Source of the DNA: Gordonibacter sp. Marseille-P4307
Lineage (GTDB): Bacteria; Actinomycetota; Coriobacteriia; Coriobacteriales; Eggerthellaceae
Assembly (NCBI RefSeq): GCF_900604965.1
Contig: NZ_UWPD01000001.1
Span: 186,001-250,000 of the forward strand
Reading direction: 5' to 3'
DNA length: 64,000 bases
The position numbers and the translations under genes were made by a program. Under the pieces are notes generated by a model. That model saw nothing but the letters and a program-made list of their open reading frames with translations, did not search any database and was not told where the DNA came from. Below, piece after piece: positions 35,543-43,859 of the stretch. Numbering within the stretch: the first letter of the stretch is position 1; every line of letters starts with the position of its first letter.

Positions 35543-37558
35543 TTACTTGAATACCGCGAGAGCGAGGAGCACTATCAACGCGACTACGATGTACAGAATG
35601 TACGAACGGAAGTCGCCGCCCTCGATTCTCTGGACTTTCGCGCTCACCCAATGTACGAAGCGAGCAGCGGTATCGACTACATATCTGTCGCCCAGCGTCT
35701 CGGCGACCTTGGTGCCCTCGACCGTCTTATCGAACGCAGACACGAAACGCGGGGCAAGCGACGCGCAGGCCGTGCGGATGCGGTACAGAGGACCGAGCAC
35801 CATATCGACCTGGGACGCGAAGCTGGTCGCGATGACTGGCATGTGAGCGTTGGGCTGATAGCCACACGCCCACGGATCCTCACGCACGCCGGAGCGGGAA
35901 GAGGACAGCGCCGAGCGAAGCCCCCAGGCCAACGCAACGGTAGCAATCAGGAGCACCGCAATAAGCGGGGTGGATACCACGCCTTCGGTGGCGGTGTTCA
36001 CCATCGAGGCACCGCTTACGACGGAAGCCGACGAGGCCTTCACCATCGTGGCGGCGGCGTTTTGCATGACCGGAGCGACCATAGGGGCGCCCACGCCAAG
36101 GAACACGCAGATGACGGCGATCAGAATCATGCCGAACCGCATCGGGGCGGGCACTTCCTCAGCTTCTGCGGCAACCGCAGAGCGCGGAGCCGACAGGAAA
36201 GTCACGCCGTAGGCCTTCACGAAGCAGGTCACGGCAAGCGCACCGGTGATGGCCAGGGAAACGGCGCCGAAAGCGGCGAACGCCTTCACCACCGCATCGC
36301 CCTGGAACGCGACGGTGATCATAGACTGATAGGTGAACCACTCGGACACGAAGCCGTTCAAAGGCGGAATAGCCGAAATGGCCAGGGATCCGACGAGGAA
36401 GCACATCGCGGTGACCGGCATGACGCGCACCAGGCCTCCCATGGCCTCCATGTTGCGCGTTCCCGTGGAATACAGAACCGAGCCGGCCCCCAAAAACAGC
36501 AGGCCCTTGAACATAGCGTGGTTGAGCAGGTGGTAGAAACCGGCGAGGAAGCCCAGAACCGCAACGGGCGTATTGCTCACGGCCAAGCCGATGAACCCGG
36601 TTCCCACGCCCAGAAGGATGATGCCGATGTTCTCGACCGAGTGATAGGCCAAAAGTCGCTTGATGTCGTGCTCGTTGAGAGCATAGACCACGCCGAGCAC
36701 CGACGAGACCGCACCGAACACCAGCACCAAAACGCCCCACCACAACTCGACGTTGCAAGACTGCAGCATGTCCAGACCGACCTTCACCATACCGAAGACG
36801 CCGATCTTGATCATGCCGCCGGACATGAGCGCCGACACGTTCGAGGGAGCCGCGGGGTGCGCCTGGGGCAGCCACGAATGGAAGGGCACCATACCGGCCT
36901 TGCACCCAAAGCCGATGAAGCACAGCACGAACACCAGCGAAGCGATCGCCGGGCTGAACGCCGTGTGGCGGAAGGCCTCGAACTCGAACGATCCCGTGAT
37001 GCCGTACATCACGAAGAACGCGATCATGATGAGGAAGAATCCCACATGGGCCATGATCAGGTAGAGGAAGCCGCCCTTGATCGAGTTCTCGTTCTGCTCG
37101 ATAACCACAAGGAAGTACGAGGTCAGAGACATCAGCTCGAAGAACACCAGGAACCAGAACGCGTTATCGACGCAGATGACGAATCCCATCGACGCGACGA
37201 ACAGGTTCATGAAAAAGCCCGCCGTACCCAGGCCGTGGCCCTTGTACTCGTCGAAGTAGTTCAAGCCGTAGATCCAGGCTGCCAACGCCAGAAGCGAGAT
37301 GACCAGCATCAAAAGACCCGACAGCGGGTTCAGCATAAGACTGAAGTCCGCGAACGAAAACGGCGTCGCCACCAATGTAAGCTCGGCTTTGCCGGTAAGG
37401 GCGAAAAGGCCCGAACCGACACCCGCCAAAGCGGACAGGACCCCGAAGAAGCATCCGACGACCTTCGAGGTGTTCTCGGAGCGGAGGAAGGCCAACGAAA
37501 GAAGGGCTCCCGCACATGAGAGCGCTATCGAGAACAGGAACAGTCCCGTAGACGTCAT
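35543..37558 (-). CDS. hyfB: Hydrogenase-4 membrane subunit HyfB (NuoL-like)
   Basis: Largest antiporter-like subunit, 671 aa (E. coli HyfB 672). Landmarks are the TM5 glutamate in FFELMSLTSYFLVVIEQNE, the TM7 lysine in GCKAGMVPFHSWLPQAHPAAPS, DIKRLLAYHSVENIG, and a C-terminal extension rich in small residues that ends in one or two further helices. Its ATG overlaps the hyfA stop (ATGA). Together with HyfD and HyfF it gives three potential ion-pumping modules. Confidence 0.95.
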   Translation of the reverse strand: MTSTGLFLFSIALSCAGALLSLAFLRSENTSKVVGCFFGVLSALAGVGSGLFALTGKAELTLVATPFSFADFSLMLNPLSGLLMLVISLLALAAWIYGLNYFDEYKGHGLGTAGFFMNLFVASMGFVICVDNAFWFLVFFELMSLTSYFLVVIEQNENSIKGGFLYLIMAHVGFFLIMIAFFVMYGITGSFEFEAFRHTAFSPAIASLVFVLCFIGFGCKAGMVPFHSWLPQAHPAAPSNVSALMSGGMIKIGVFGMVKVGLDMLQSCNVELWWGVLVLVFGAVSSVLGVVYALNEHDIKRLLAYHSVENIGIILLGVGTGFIGLAVSNTPVAVLGFLAGFYHLLNHAMFKGLLFLGAGSVLYSTGTRNMEAMGGLVRVMPVTAMCFLVGSLAISAIPPLNGFVSEWFTYQSMITVAFQGDAVVKAFAAFGAVSLAITGALAVTCFVKAYGVTFLSAPRSAVAAEAEEVPAPMRFGMILIAVICVFLGVGAPMVAPVMQNAAATMVKASSASVVSGASMVNTATEGVVSTPLIAVLLIATVALAWGLRSALSSSRSGVREDPWACGYQPNAHMPVIATSFASQVDMVLGPLYRIRTACASLAPRFVSAFDKTVEGTKVAETLGDRYVVDTAARFVHWVSAKVQRIEGGDFRSYILYIVVALIVLLALAVFK

Positions 37559-38154
37559 TGCTGCGCCTCCTTCCTCAACTCGGACAGGGCCGCCTGGACG
37601 GCTCCCTGGTTAACCGCCGCCTCGACGCGGCGGCTCTTGGTTTGCCCGGAAAGGTCCTCGTCGACCACGTACGTAAGCGCGTTGGTCGGACATGCCGGCA
37701 CGCAGTGCGGGCCGCCTTCCGGATCGTACGAACACAGATCGCACTTGACGGCGCAGGTGTACACGCCGATTTCCCACTGGAGAAGAGGGCTGAGCGATTT
37801 GGGGAACGTCGGAATAGACACCATCGTGCCCGCCACGCCGGCGATCGAGGTACCCGAAGGATGGATCGCGCCGAAGGGGCAGGCGATCCCACACAGCTTG
37901 CAACCGATACACGTCTGCTCGTTGACCTGTATCGATCCGTTCTCCCTGGTGATTGCATTTACGGGACAGATCTCCAGACACGGAGCGCCCTCGCAATGAT
38001 GACACGTTACGGCTGCTGAGACGTCTTTGGTCATGACCATCGACAGACGCGGCTCGCCTTGAAGGCCGACAAGTTTGTGACCCTCGCTGCAAGCCGCACG
38101 ACAGGTGCCGCAACCTATGCACCTATCGGGGTTTATAGCAATAAATCGGTTCAC
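37555..38154 (-). CDS. hyfA: Hydrogenase-4 iron-sulfur subunit HyfA (HycB-like)
   Basis: 199 aa ferredoxin-like electron carrier with four [4Fe-4S] motifs: CIGCGTCRAACSEGH near residue 12, CHHCEGAPCLEICPVNAI, CIGCKLCGIACPFGAI and a C-terminal CDLCSYDPEGGPHCVPACP. It should be the contact between FdhF and the hydrogenase arm. It starts at a GTG (38154) with AGGAG five bases upstream. It is 60 bp downstream of fdhF, with a strong hairpin between. Confidence 0.93.
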   Translation of the reverse strand: MNRFIAINPDRCIGCGTCRAACSEGHKLVGLQGEPRLSMVMTKDVSAAVTCHHCEGAPCLEICPVNAITRENGSIQVNEQTCIGCKLCGIACPFGAIHPSGTSIAGVAGTMVSIPTFPKSLSPLLQWEIGVYTCAVKCDLCSYDPEGGPHCVPACPTNALTYVVDEDLSGQTKSRRVEAAVNQGAVQAALSELRKEAQQ

Positions 38155-38172
38155 GTTTACTCCTCATCCCTT

Positions 38173-38205
38173 AAACCCGGCCCGCAAGGGTGGCGGGCCG
38201 GGTTT
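38173..38205 (-). terminator. Strong stem-loop between fdhF and hyfA
   Basis: A perfect 13-bp stem (AAACCCGGCCCGC on one arm, exact complement on the other) with a seven-base loop lies between the fdhF stop (38215) and the hyfA GTG (38154). The minus-strand sequence after it is AAGGG, with only the three T of the stem, so it is a poor intrinsic terminator. It more likely acts as a processing or stability element, or a partial terminator, that lets fdhF-hydN mRNA exceed hyf mRNA. Confidence 0.6.
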
Positions 38206-38214
38206 GTGCGGCGC

Positions 38215-40425
38215 CTAGGCCATGACGACTTCGGCTTGGCGAGAGGAACGAGCTTGGCCAGGTTCGATGTCCTGAGCTGCGGCGGTATTAGCCAGATCGC
38301 TCTTCAGCTCGTCGTACATCTCCTGGAGCCTGCGCTCGGCCCATACCTGGTCCTCGATGGCTTCCACCTGGCAGGCACTGAACTTGTCCTCGGGCGTATG
38401 CGAGCGCGGATCGGTCGCATGGAGCGTGAGGTTGTTGCACTTGCCAATCCACCACTGGTAGGTCATGTAGACCGTGCCCTTGTTGATGCGCTCGTCGAGG
38501 ACCGCGCGGCTCATCGCCTCGCCGCGCCGCGAGTGGGCGCGCACCAGCTCGCCGTCGCCGATGCCGCGCACAGACGCATCGTCGGGATGGATGTGGATCT
38601 CGCCCGGTTCTTCGGCCAGCAGGGACAGGGCGCGGCAGTTGCCCGTCATCGAGCGGCAGGAGTAATGGCCGACCTCGCGCACCGTGCACAGGATGAGCGG
38701 GTACTCGTCGTCGGGAAGCTCGGTAGGGGGCTCCCAATCGTGGGCCATAAGCAGCGCATGCTGGTCGGGGGTGGTGAACTTGCCGCCCAGGAACATGTCG
38801 GGCGTGCCCGGATGCTCGATCGTGGGGATCGGCCACTGGGCGTGCCCCACGCCGGCCATCTTCTCGTAGGTGGCGCCGTAGAACGTCGGGCACAGTTCGC
38901 GCACTTCGTTCCAGATCTCCTCGGTGTCGTTGTAGTGCATGGGGTATCCCATGCGCGTCGAGAGGTCCTGGAAGATCTCCCAGTCGTGACGGCACTCGCC
39001 CTTAGGGGGAACTGCGGCCGTGAAGCGCTGGAAAGTACGGTCGGACGCAGAGAACACGCCGTCGTGCTCGCCCCACGACGTACCCGGAAAGATGACGTCG
39101 GCAAGCATCGTAGTCTGCGTCATGAAGATGTCCTGGCAGATGAATAGATCAAGCATACCCAGCTGACGCGCCAGATCGATGGCGTCGGGCTCGGTCTGCA
39201 GGGGATCTTCGCCGAAGTTGTAGAACGCGTGGACCTTGCCCTCTTCGGCAAGATGGCCCACGTCGGTGAGCTTGTAGCCCTCGTGGTCGGACAGCTGCTC
39301 GACCGGAACGTTCCAAGCCTTCGCGAACTTCTCGCGGGCCGCGGGATCGGTGACCTTCTGGTAACCCGGATAGAGGTTGGGCAGCATGCCCATATCGCAC
39401 GAGCCCTGGACGTTGTTCTGGCCGCGCACGGGAGCAAGACCGGCGTTGGGTTTTCCGATCTGCCCGGTGATGCAGGCGATCGCCGCGATGGTGTGGACCG
39501 TGGGGACGTTCTGCTTCTGCTGGGCGACGCCCATGCCCCATCCGATAATCGAGGTTTCGGCGGTGGCGTAGATGCGGGCGGCCTCGTGGATGCGCTCCGC
39601 GGGAATGCCGGTGATGTGCTCGACCGACTCGGGAGTGTAGTTCTTGATGGTCTCCCACCACTCGTCGAACCCATGCGTGTGCTCCGCGATGAATTCCTTG
39701 TTGTGGAGACCCTGATTAACGATGGAGTTTGCAAACGCGTTCAAGAACGCGATGTTGCAGCCGTTGTTAATCTGAAGGTGCATGTCCGCGATGCGGGCCG
39801 TTTCGATAACGCGCGGGTCGCAGACGATGATCTTTGCGCCCTTCTCCTTCGCCTTGACGATGCGGCGGGAGACGATGGGGTGCGATGCGCTCGGGTTGTA
39901 CCCGAACAGCATGATGCATTTTGCTTCTTCCATGCCCGGAATGCTGACGCTCATGCAACCGGAGCCAACTGTGTCCATCAGACCGATGACAGTGGGACCG
40001 TGTCAAGTACGGGCGCAGTTATCGATATTGTTCGTACCGATGCATGCGCGGGTGAACTTCTGCATCACGAAGTTCGCTTCGTTTCCGGGACCACGGGAAG
40101 AACCTGTGAGCATAATCGAGTCGGGACCGTATTTCTCTTTGATCTCCAGCAGCTTCTTCGCCGTGAAATCAAGTGCCTCGTCCCACGTCACACGCTCGAG
40201 ATCCGCTCCTTTGGTGCGGCGGATCATCGGGTGGTAGATACGCGGGGTCAAGATTTTGGTGTCGTTGATAAAGTCGAATCCGTGCAGGCCCTTCAAACAC
40301 AGCTCGCCTTGATTGGTGATGCCGTCGAGACCTTCGGCAGCGACCACCTTTCCGCTGTCGTCAACAACGAGGTCAAGTTTGCAGCCGGCCCCGCAATACG
40401 GGCAGACCGCCATATGCCTCTCCAT
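38215..40425 (-). CDS. fdhF: Formate dehydrogenase H, selenocysteine-containing
   Basis: Molybdopterin formate dehydrogenase of the formate hydrogenlyase complex. It is 736 residues with an in-frame TGA at 40003-40005 read as selenocysteine 141 (E. coli FdhF Sec140). The context NCART-U-HGPTVIGLMDTVGS matches the FdhF active site, where the following histidine is also catalytic. The [4Fe-4S] cluster is bound by CPYCGAGC near residue 8 and LCLKG near 42. Downstream of the TGA the reading frame continues with full FdhF similarity, for example FGYNPSASHPIVSRRI and VRGQNNVQGSCDMG. The ATG at 40425 has AAGGAGGGG upstream. An apparent break at the TGA is recoding, not a frameshift. Confidence 0.96.
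39968..40005 (-). promoter_or_regulatory. UGA selenocysteine codon plus bacterial SECIS hairpin in fdhF
   Basis: On the minus strand the TGA (40003-40005) is followed, 9 nt later, by a hairpin spanning 39993 to 39968. ACTGT pairs with ACAGT, CATC pairs with GATG, a 3-nt bulge lies on the 3' side, and the apical loop is GGTCT. The distance, two-part stem and GGUCU loop equal the SelB-binding element of E. coli fdhF. Confidence 0.9.
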
Positions 40426-40571
40426 TTCCCCTCCTTCTTTCGTTGCGTGCAAACGCTCTCGTACCCAAGAGGCGATCGCTCGACTTGGCCTTCCCTATAG
40501 GGGCGAAGAGCTTGTGCCCTAAGCCCTCTTCCGCTCGACCGGCCCAGGTCGATAGATGAAAAACTCTCCGA

Positions 40572-41093
40572 TCAGCTCGCCCGATTCTCTGCTTTGATCT
40601 GGCGTCGGGCCAACTCGACCTTATCCACCAGAACCAAACCCTTGGTCGGACACGCCTCGATGCATGCAGGACCGCTCGGACGATCGGCACACAGGTCGCA
40701 CTTGATCACCGTGGGCTTCTCGTGCTGTTCGAGGACCAGATCCCCGAGCCTGGTGGTTACGGTGCGCGTAACAACGTTGACCGCACCGTACGGACACGCC
40801 GCCACGCAGCCGCGACAGCCAATGCAGGCGGCTTCGTTCACGGCAACGCGCCCACCGTCTCGGTACAGGGCATGCGTCGGGCACACCTGGGCGCACGGCG
40901 CATCGGCACAGTGCTGGCAAACGATCGGCGCTGAGATCTTCATGGTCGAAACCAGATTCAGCCGCGCGACCGCGATATCGTCGAGCACATCGTGCTTGGA
41001 CAGGCAGGCCGCCATGCACGTACGGCAACCGATGCACACATCGGGATCGGCCATCACGCTTTTGATGCGTTGGGTAGGTGCTACGGAAACCAC
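40572..41093 (-). CDS. hydN: HydN-like four-cluster ferredoxin
   Basis: 173 aa electron-transfer protein with four [4Fe-4S] motifs: CIGCRTCMAACLSKHD, CQHCADAPCAQVCPTHAL, CIGCRGCVAACPYGAV and CDLCADRPSGPACIEACPTKGL. In E. coli HydN is needed for FdhF activity and resembles HycB. The frame is open to 41309, but I chose the GTG at 41093, which has AAAGGGGG four bases upstream. It is first in the block, 146 bp before fdhF; that gap has a six-base hairpin at 40535-40552 and no gene. Confidence 0.87.
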   Translation of the reverse strand: MVSVAPTQRIKSVMADPDVCIGCRTCMAACLSKHDVLDDIAVARLNLVSTMKISAPIVCQHCADAPCAQVCPTHALYRDGGRVAVNEAACIGCRGCVAACPYGAVNVVTRTVTTRLGDLVLEQHEKPTVIKCDLCADRPSGPACIEACPTKGLVLVDKVELARRQIKAENRAS

Positions 41094-41473
41094 GATTCCC
41101 CCTTTCGTTTCTCTCGTCGTCTTGAAACCAGAGTCATTGACTCGATCCGACGCCCTCACACATCGGAACTCCGCACGACCCCCTTTCATGAACTTATCGA
41201 GTAATGATGGATTCATGAATTCTTTATAAATACGGAGCACCACCATTCTAAGCATTCTCCGCCGCTTTCCTCTCTTGATTTGCAAGAAATTCTGTAGAAA
41301 TTTACTCATAAGCGCATGTCATAAGCGAAAAATAACGAGATTTATCTGTTTGTATCGATCGTTTTCACAAGTGTGTTACTACCTAAGTTTTTGGTATTAC
41401 AAAACTTAAATCATTTTTTTGTAATACTATTGCATTACATCTAACTATAACATCATGAAAGAAAGGGCAGATC
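41094..41473. promoter_or_regulatory. A+T-rich divergent control region between hydN and the toxin-antitoxin pair
   Basis: 380 bp without a supported gene, strikingly A+T-rich from 41200 on. For hydN, minus-strand TATAAA near 41230 with TTAGAA 17 bp upstream is a candidate promoter. Two copies of the palindrome TTCATGAA, at 41185-41192 and 41212-41219 (27 bp apart), lie just downstream of it and could be operator half-pairs. A nine-base direct repeat TCATAAGCG occurs at 41306-41314 and 41319-41327. No sigma-54 (-24/-12) or clear FNR site was found. The part from 41394 belongs to the antitoxin promoter. Confidence 0.5.
41394..41439 (+). promoter_or_regulatory. Likely operator of the toxin-antitoxin operon
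   Basis: A perfect 11-base inverted repeat (GTATTACAAAA and TTTTGTAATAC, 41394-41404 and 41417-41427) is followed by another inverted half-site ATTACA at 41434-41439. This makes three TGTAAT-type half-sites in about 45 bp. It lies 35 bp upstream of the antitoxin start, where ribbon-helix-helix antitoxins of the RelB/DinJ type bind to repress their own operon. A TATAAC at 41446-41451 is a candidate -10. Confidence 0.6.
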
Positions 41474-41815
41474 ATGGGAAAAGACGCATTGATACAGGTA
41501 CGCATCGATGCCGAAAAAAAGCGGCGAGCGGAAGCGTTTTTCGAGGCGATGGGCATGTCGCTTTCCGACGGGATTCGCATTTTCGTGTCCCATTGCGTCG
41601 CTCGGCAGCGATTTCCCTTCGAAATCCATCCTTCGGTGAAAGAGACCAAGGGAAACGGGTTCGCAATACTGAAACCGTATGCGAGCGCGGCCCAGCGCGG
41701 CAGCGAACGCGAGGCGTGGATCAATTCGCTTATCTCGGCACCCGACGTTCTGATCGGAAATGCGGATGAAACCACCAATGTAGGCGGCGACAAAGCCTAC
41801 CGCATCGGCTACTAA
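41474..41815 (+). CDS. RelB/DinJ-family antitoxin
   Basis: 113 aa. The N-terminal about 50 residues are a ribbon-helix-helix DNA-binding domain, LIQVRIDAEKKRRAEAFFEAMGMSLSDGIRIFV, the canonical RelB/DinJ pattern in which the strand DALIQVRID contacts DNA. The C-terminal half, including AQRGSEREAWINSLI, would wrap the toxin. It has AAAGGGCAG before the ATG and is followed 9 bp later by the PIN-domain gene. It probably neutralises the toxin and represses transcription at the repeats upstream. Confidence 0.85.
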   Translation: MGKDALIQVRIDAEKKRRAEAFFEAMGMSLSDGIRIFVSHCVARQRFPFEIHPSVKETKGNGFAILKPYASAAQRGSEREAWINSLISAPDVLIGNADETTNVGGDKAYRIGY

Positions 41816-41824
41816 GGAGGCGTC

Positions 41825-42193
41825 GTGCATACCGTTATCGACGAATCGGTTATTCTGCGCTACCTGCTTGACGACGACAAGACGGAATCCAAGCAGGCCT
41901 TCAATATCATCTCCACCGGCGAGGCTCGAACCTACCCCGAGTCCATCGCACGCGTCGCCATTACCCTGCGCGACGTCTACCACGTCCCCCGCACGGTCAT
42001 CGGTACGGCGTTGCTCTACCTTCTGGAAGACGTCCATATCAACGACCAGGCCATCGTCGAGTACTCGGTGCGCCTGTTCGCCTCGACCGTACTGGACTAC
42101 AACGACTGCCTCCTGCTTGCCCGCAACGCAGTAGCCGGAAACCCCATCGTCACCTTCGACAAACCCATCCTGAAGCGCAGCTTCAAGATATAG
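41825..42193 (+). CDS. PIN-domain ribonuclease toxin (VapC-like)
   Basis: 122 aa, starting at a GTG with AAGGAGG just upstream. It follows the PIN pattern: an N-terminal acidic residue and RYLL in VIDESVILRYLLDDD, a conserved glutamate in YPESIARVAITLRDVY, and the C-terminal acidic cluster DYNDCLLLARNAV with IVTFDKPILKR. Asp6 followed by Glu-Ser replaces the usual DTN/DAN. PIN toxins cleave RNA with metal-ion catalysis. It is paired with a RelB/DinJ rather than VapB antitoxin, which is a mixed arrangement. Activity is likely but unproven. Confidence 0.8.
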   Translation: MHTVIDESVILRYLLDDDKTESKQAFNIISTGEARTYPESIARVAITLRDVYHVPRTVIGTALLYLLEDVHINDQAIVEYSVRLFASTVLDYNDCLLLARNAVAGNPIVTFDKPILKRSFKI

Positions 42194-42268
42194 GCATGAT
42201 GACGAGATTTGAATTCCGGACAAGACAGTCATACGATAGATCGCTCCCTCTTCTCAAACATCGTTTTG

Positions 42269-42296
42269 AAAAAAACGAGCCGGCTATGCCGGCTCG
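42269..42296 (-). terminator. Intrinsic terminator of the two-component operon
   Basis: A perfect nine-base stem (CGAGCCGGC and GCCGGCTCG) with a three-base loop is followed on the minus strand by seven T. It is a strong intrinsic terminator reading away from the histidine kinase gene (stop at 42477). The remaining 42300-42476 stretch holds nothing I recognise. Confidence 0.85.
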
Positions 42297-42476
42297 AGTC
42301 TGAGAGGAAAGAGATCCGGGTTCGGTGAGAACGATGGGTGCCGATTCGGAACCGGCCAAAGACGAGGCGGCCTTATGGGCAGCTGTCAGCAAAAGAGAGG
42401 AAGGAAACGAAACGCTCAGATCGACCCGTTGGTCGGTATCGACCGAGGAAGTCGCAACCGCCCATCCACAGGATGG

Positions 42477-43859
42477 CTATCCGACTCGATGCGGAAGCGT
42501 TATGAGAACACGCGTACCTCGTCCAACGAGATTCCCCCCTATTTCGATGCAGCCGTCATGCGCCTGAACGATCGCCTTGGCCATCGCCAACCCAAGACCC
42601 CTGCCGCCTTGAGAAGCCCGCGCTTTGTCAGCCCTGTAGAATCGATCGAAGGCGTTGTGGGCATCCTCGGCCGAAATCCCTATGCCGGTATCGCGCACCT
42701 CGATATACACGTTGCGACCGCCGGAATACGTCGATACCTCTATACGATCTCCCGGTTCCGTGTACTTCACGGCATTATCGAGCACGATAGCCGCAAGCTG
42801 CCTTATCTTATCGAGATCGGCGCACAGCACAATCGAATCCGGACCAGAGAACGCGATCTGCTTACCCTGCAAAGAAGCGTATTCGGAATACGCCGTCGTC
42901 ATAGACCCCAAAACTTCCACCAGATCGAAGGACGACCGATCCAACTGCGGCTCATCCGAGTCCAAAGCGGTAAGCGACAGGAGATCTTCCGCCAACCTCG
43001 CCAATCTATCAGACTCTTCCACCGTAGCCACGATGTTCTCGAAATGATCGATTATCCGATCATTGGGCTTCTCTAAAAGAAGCTCCTGCGAGGCTTTGAT
43101 AACAGCCAAAGGAGTTTTCAACTCGTGCGAGGCGTTCTGCACGAAATCGGCTTGCTTGCGCCAAGCATGGGTGAGGGGACGAACCGCCCTCTTGGAAAGG
43201 AAGAAGCTCAGGCAAGCCGCCAAAACGAGCGCCACGGTAAATCCGATGATCATCGTTTTGGTGAATATATGAAGAATCGAAACCTCCGAATCGACTCCCG
43301 CCATAACTTCGGCGTACCCAACTAAATCAGACCCGGATTCCAGTTTGAAAGATAGAACCCTCAGACTAACCCCATCGTAGAACCGAACTTCGGGAACCTC
43401 TAAAGACGCGGTGTTAAAAGAGGTCTGGTCAAGAAACCTAGGATAGGACGAGTACATGCTAACCGCATTCACCAACCGACCATCCACGTCTCTAATGGTG
43501 AAGATGAACAGGGGGTTCTCTCCTATGCTGTTATCTGCGGCCTCAAGCAGTACCTTGGAGAGCTTACCGTCTAATTCAGAGTCCTCGTCGATCGGGGGGG
43601 AGAACTCAAAAGCATCCTGCCCCCCGATCGACGAGGCGAAAAAGCCGAGATCGCCCGGTTCGGATATAGAATCCCTCACAGAGTACAGCCGCTTGTCCAC
43701 ACTCGAAAACAAGCTACTGCTTACCTGGTAGTATATGAAGAACCCCAGAATAGACAGGACCGCGAACATCACAGCAAAGAAAGTGAGCGAGCTTTTAACT
43801 AGTTCTTTGTTGAGAAGACGCCGCTCAGCTCGTAGCATTTTTTTCTCTCTCATCGTCAT
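42477..43859 (-). CDS. Sensor histidine kinase of an OmpR-type two-component system
   Basis: About 460 aa membrane sensor. A first TM at about residues 20-45 and a second at about 215-235 flank an extracytoplasmic sensor of about 165 residues. The dimerisation helix has the phospho-acceptor in NASHELKTPLAVI, and the ATPase part has LDNAVKYTEPGD (N box), DTGIGISAED (G1), FDRFYRAD (F box) and GRGLGLAMAKAIV (G2). The sensor domain is not recognised. The start overlaps the regulator gene: ATG at 43859, or 43853 or 43838. G+C is lower than in flanking operons. Confidence 0.9.
   Translation of the reverse strand: MTMREKKMLRAERRLLNKELVKSSLTFFAVMFAVLSILGFFIYYQVSSSLFSSVDKRLYSVRDSISEPGDLGFFASSIGGQDAFEFSPPIDEDSELDGKLSKVLLEAADNSIGENPLFIFTIRDVDGRLVNAVSMYSSYPRFLDQTSFNTASLEVPEVRFYDGVSLRVLSFKLESGSDLVGYAEVMAGVDSEVSILHIFTKTMIIGFTVALVLAACLSFFLSKRAVRPLTHAWRKQADFVQNASHELKTPLAVIKASQELLLEKPNDRIIDHFENIVATVEESDRLARLAEDLLSLTALDSDEPQLDRSSFDLVEVLGSMTTAYSEYASLQGKQIAFSGPDSIVLCADLDKIRQLAAIVLDNAVKYTEPGDRIEVSTYSGGRNVYIEVRDTGIGISAEDAHNAFDRFYRADKARASQGGRGLGLAMAKAIVQAHDGCIEIGGNLVGRGTRVLITLPHRVG

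Noticed and set aside
38215-40425. fdhF as a pseudogene or as two separate genes
   Set aside because: The TGA is at the selenocysteine position, a SECIS hairpin follows at the right distance, and no other lesion is present.
41094-41473. Sigma-54 promoter for the formate hydrogenlyase block, as in E. coli
   Set aside because: No TGGCAC-N5-TTGC type element was seen on the minus strand, and no FhlA-like activator gene is near.
42194-42476. Small genes in the gap between the PIN toxin and the histidine kinase
   Set aside because: The short frames there cross the terminator hairpin, lack ribosome sites and have shadow-like composition.
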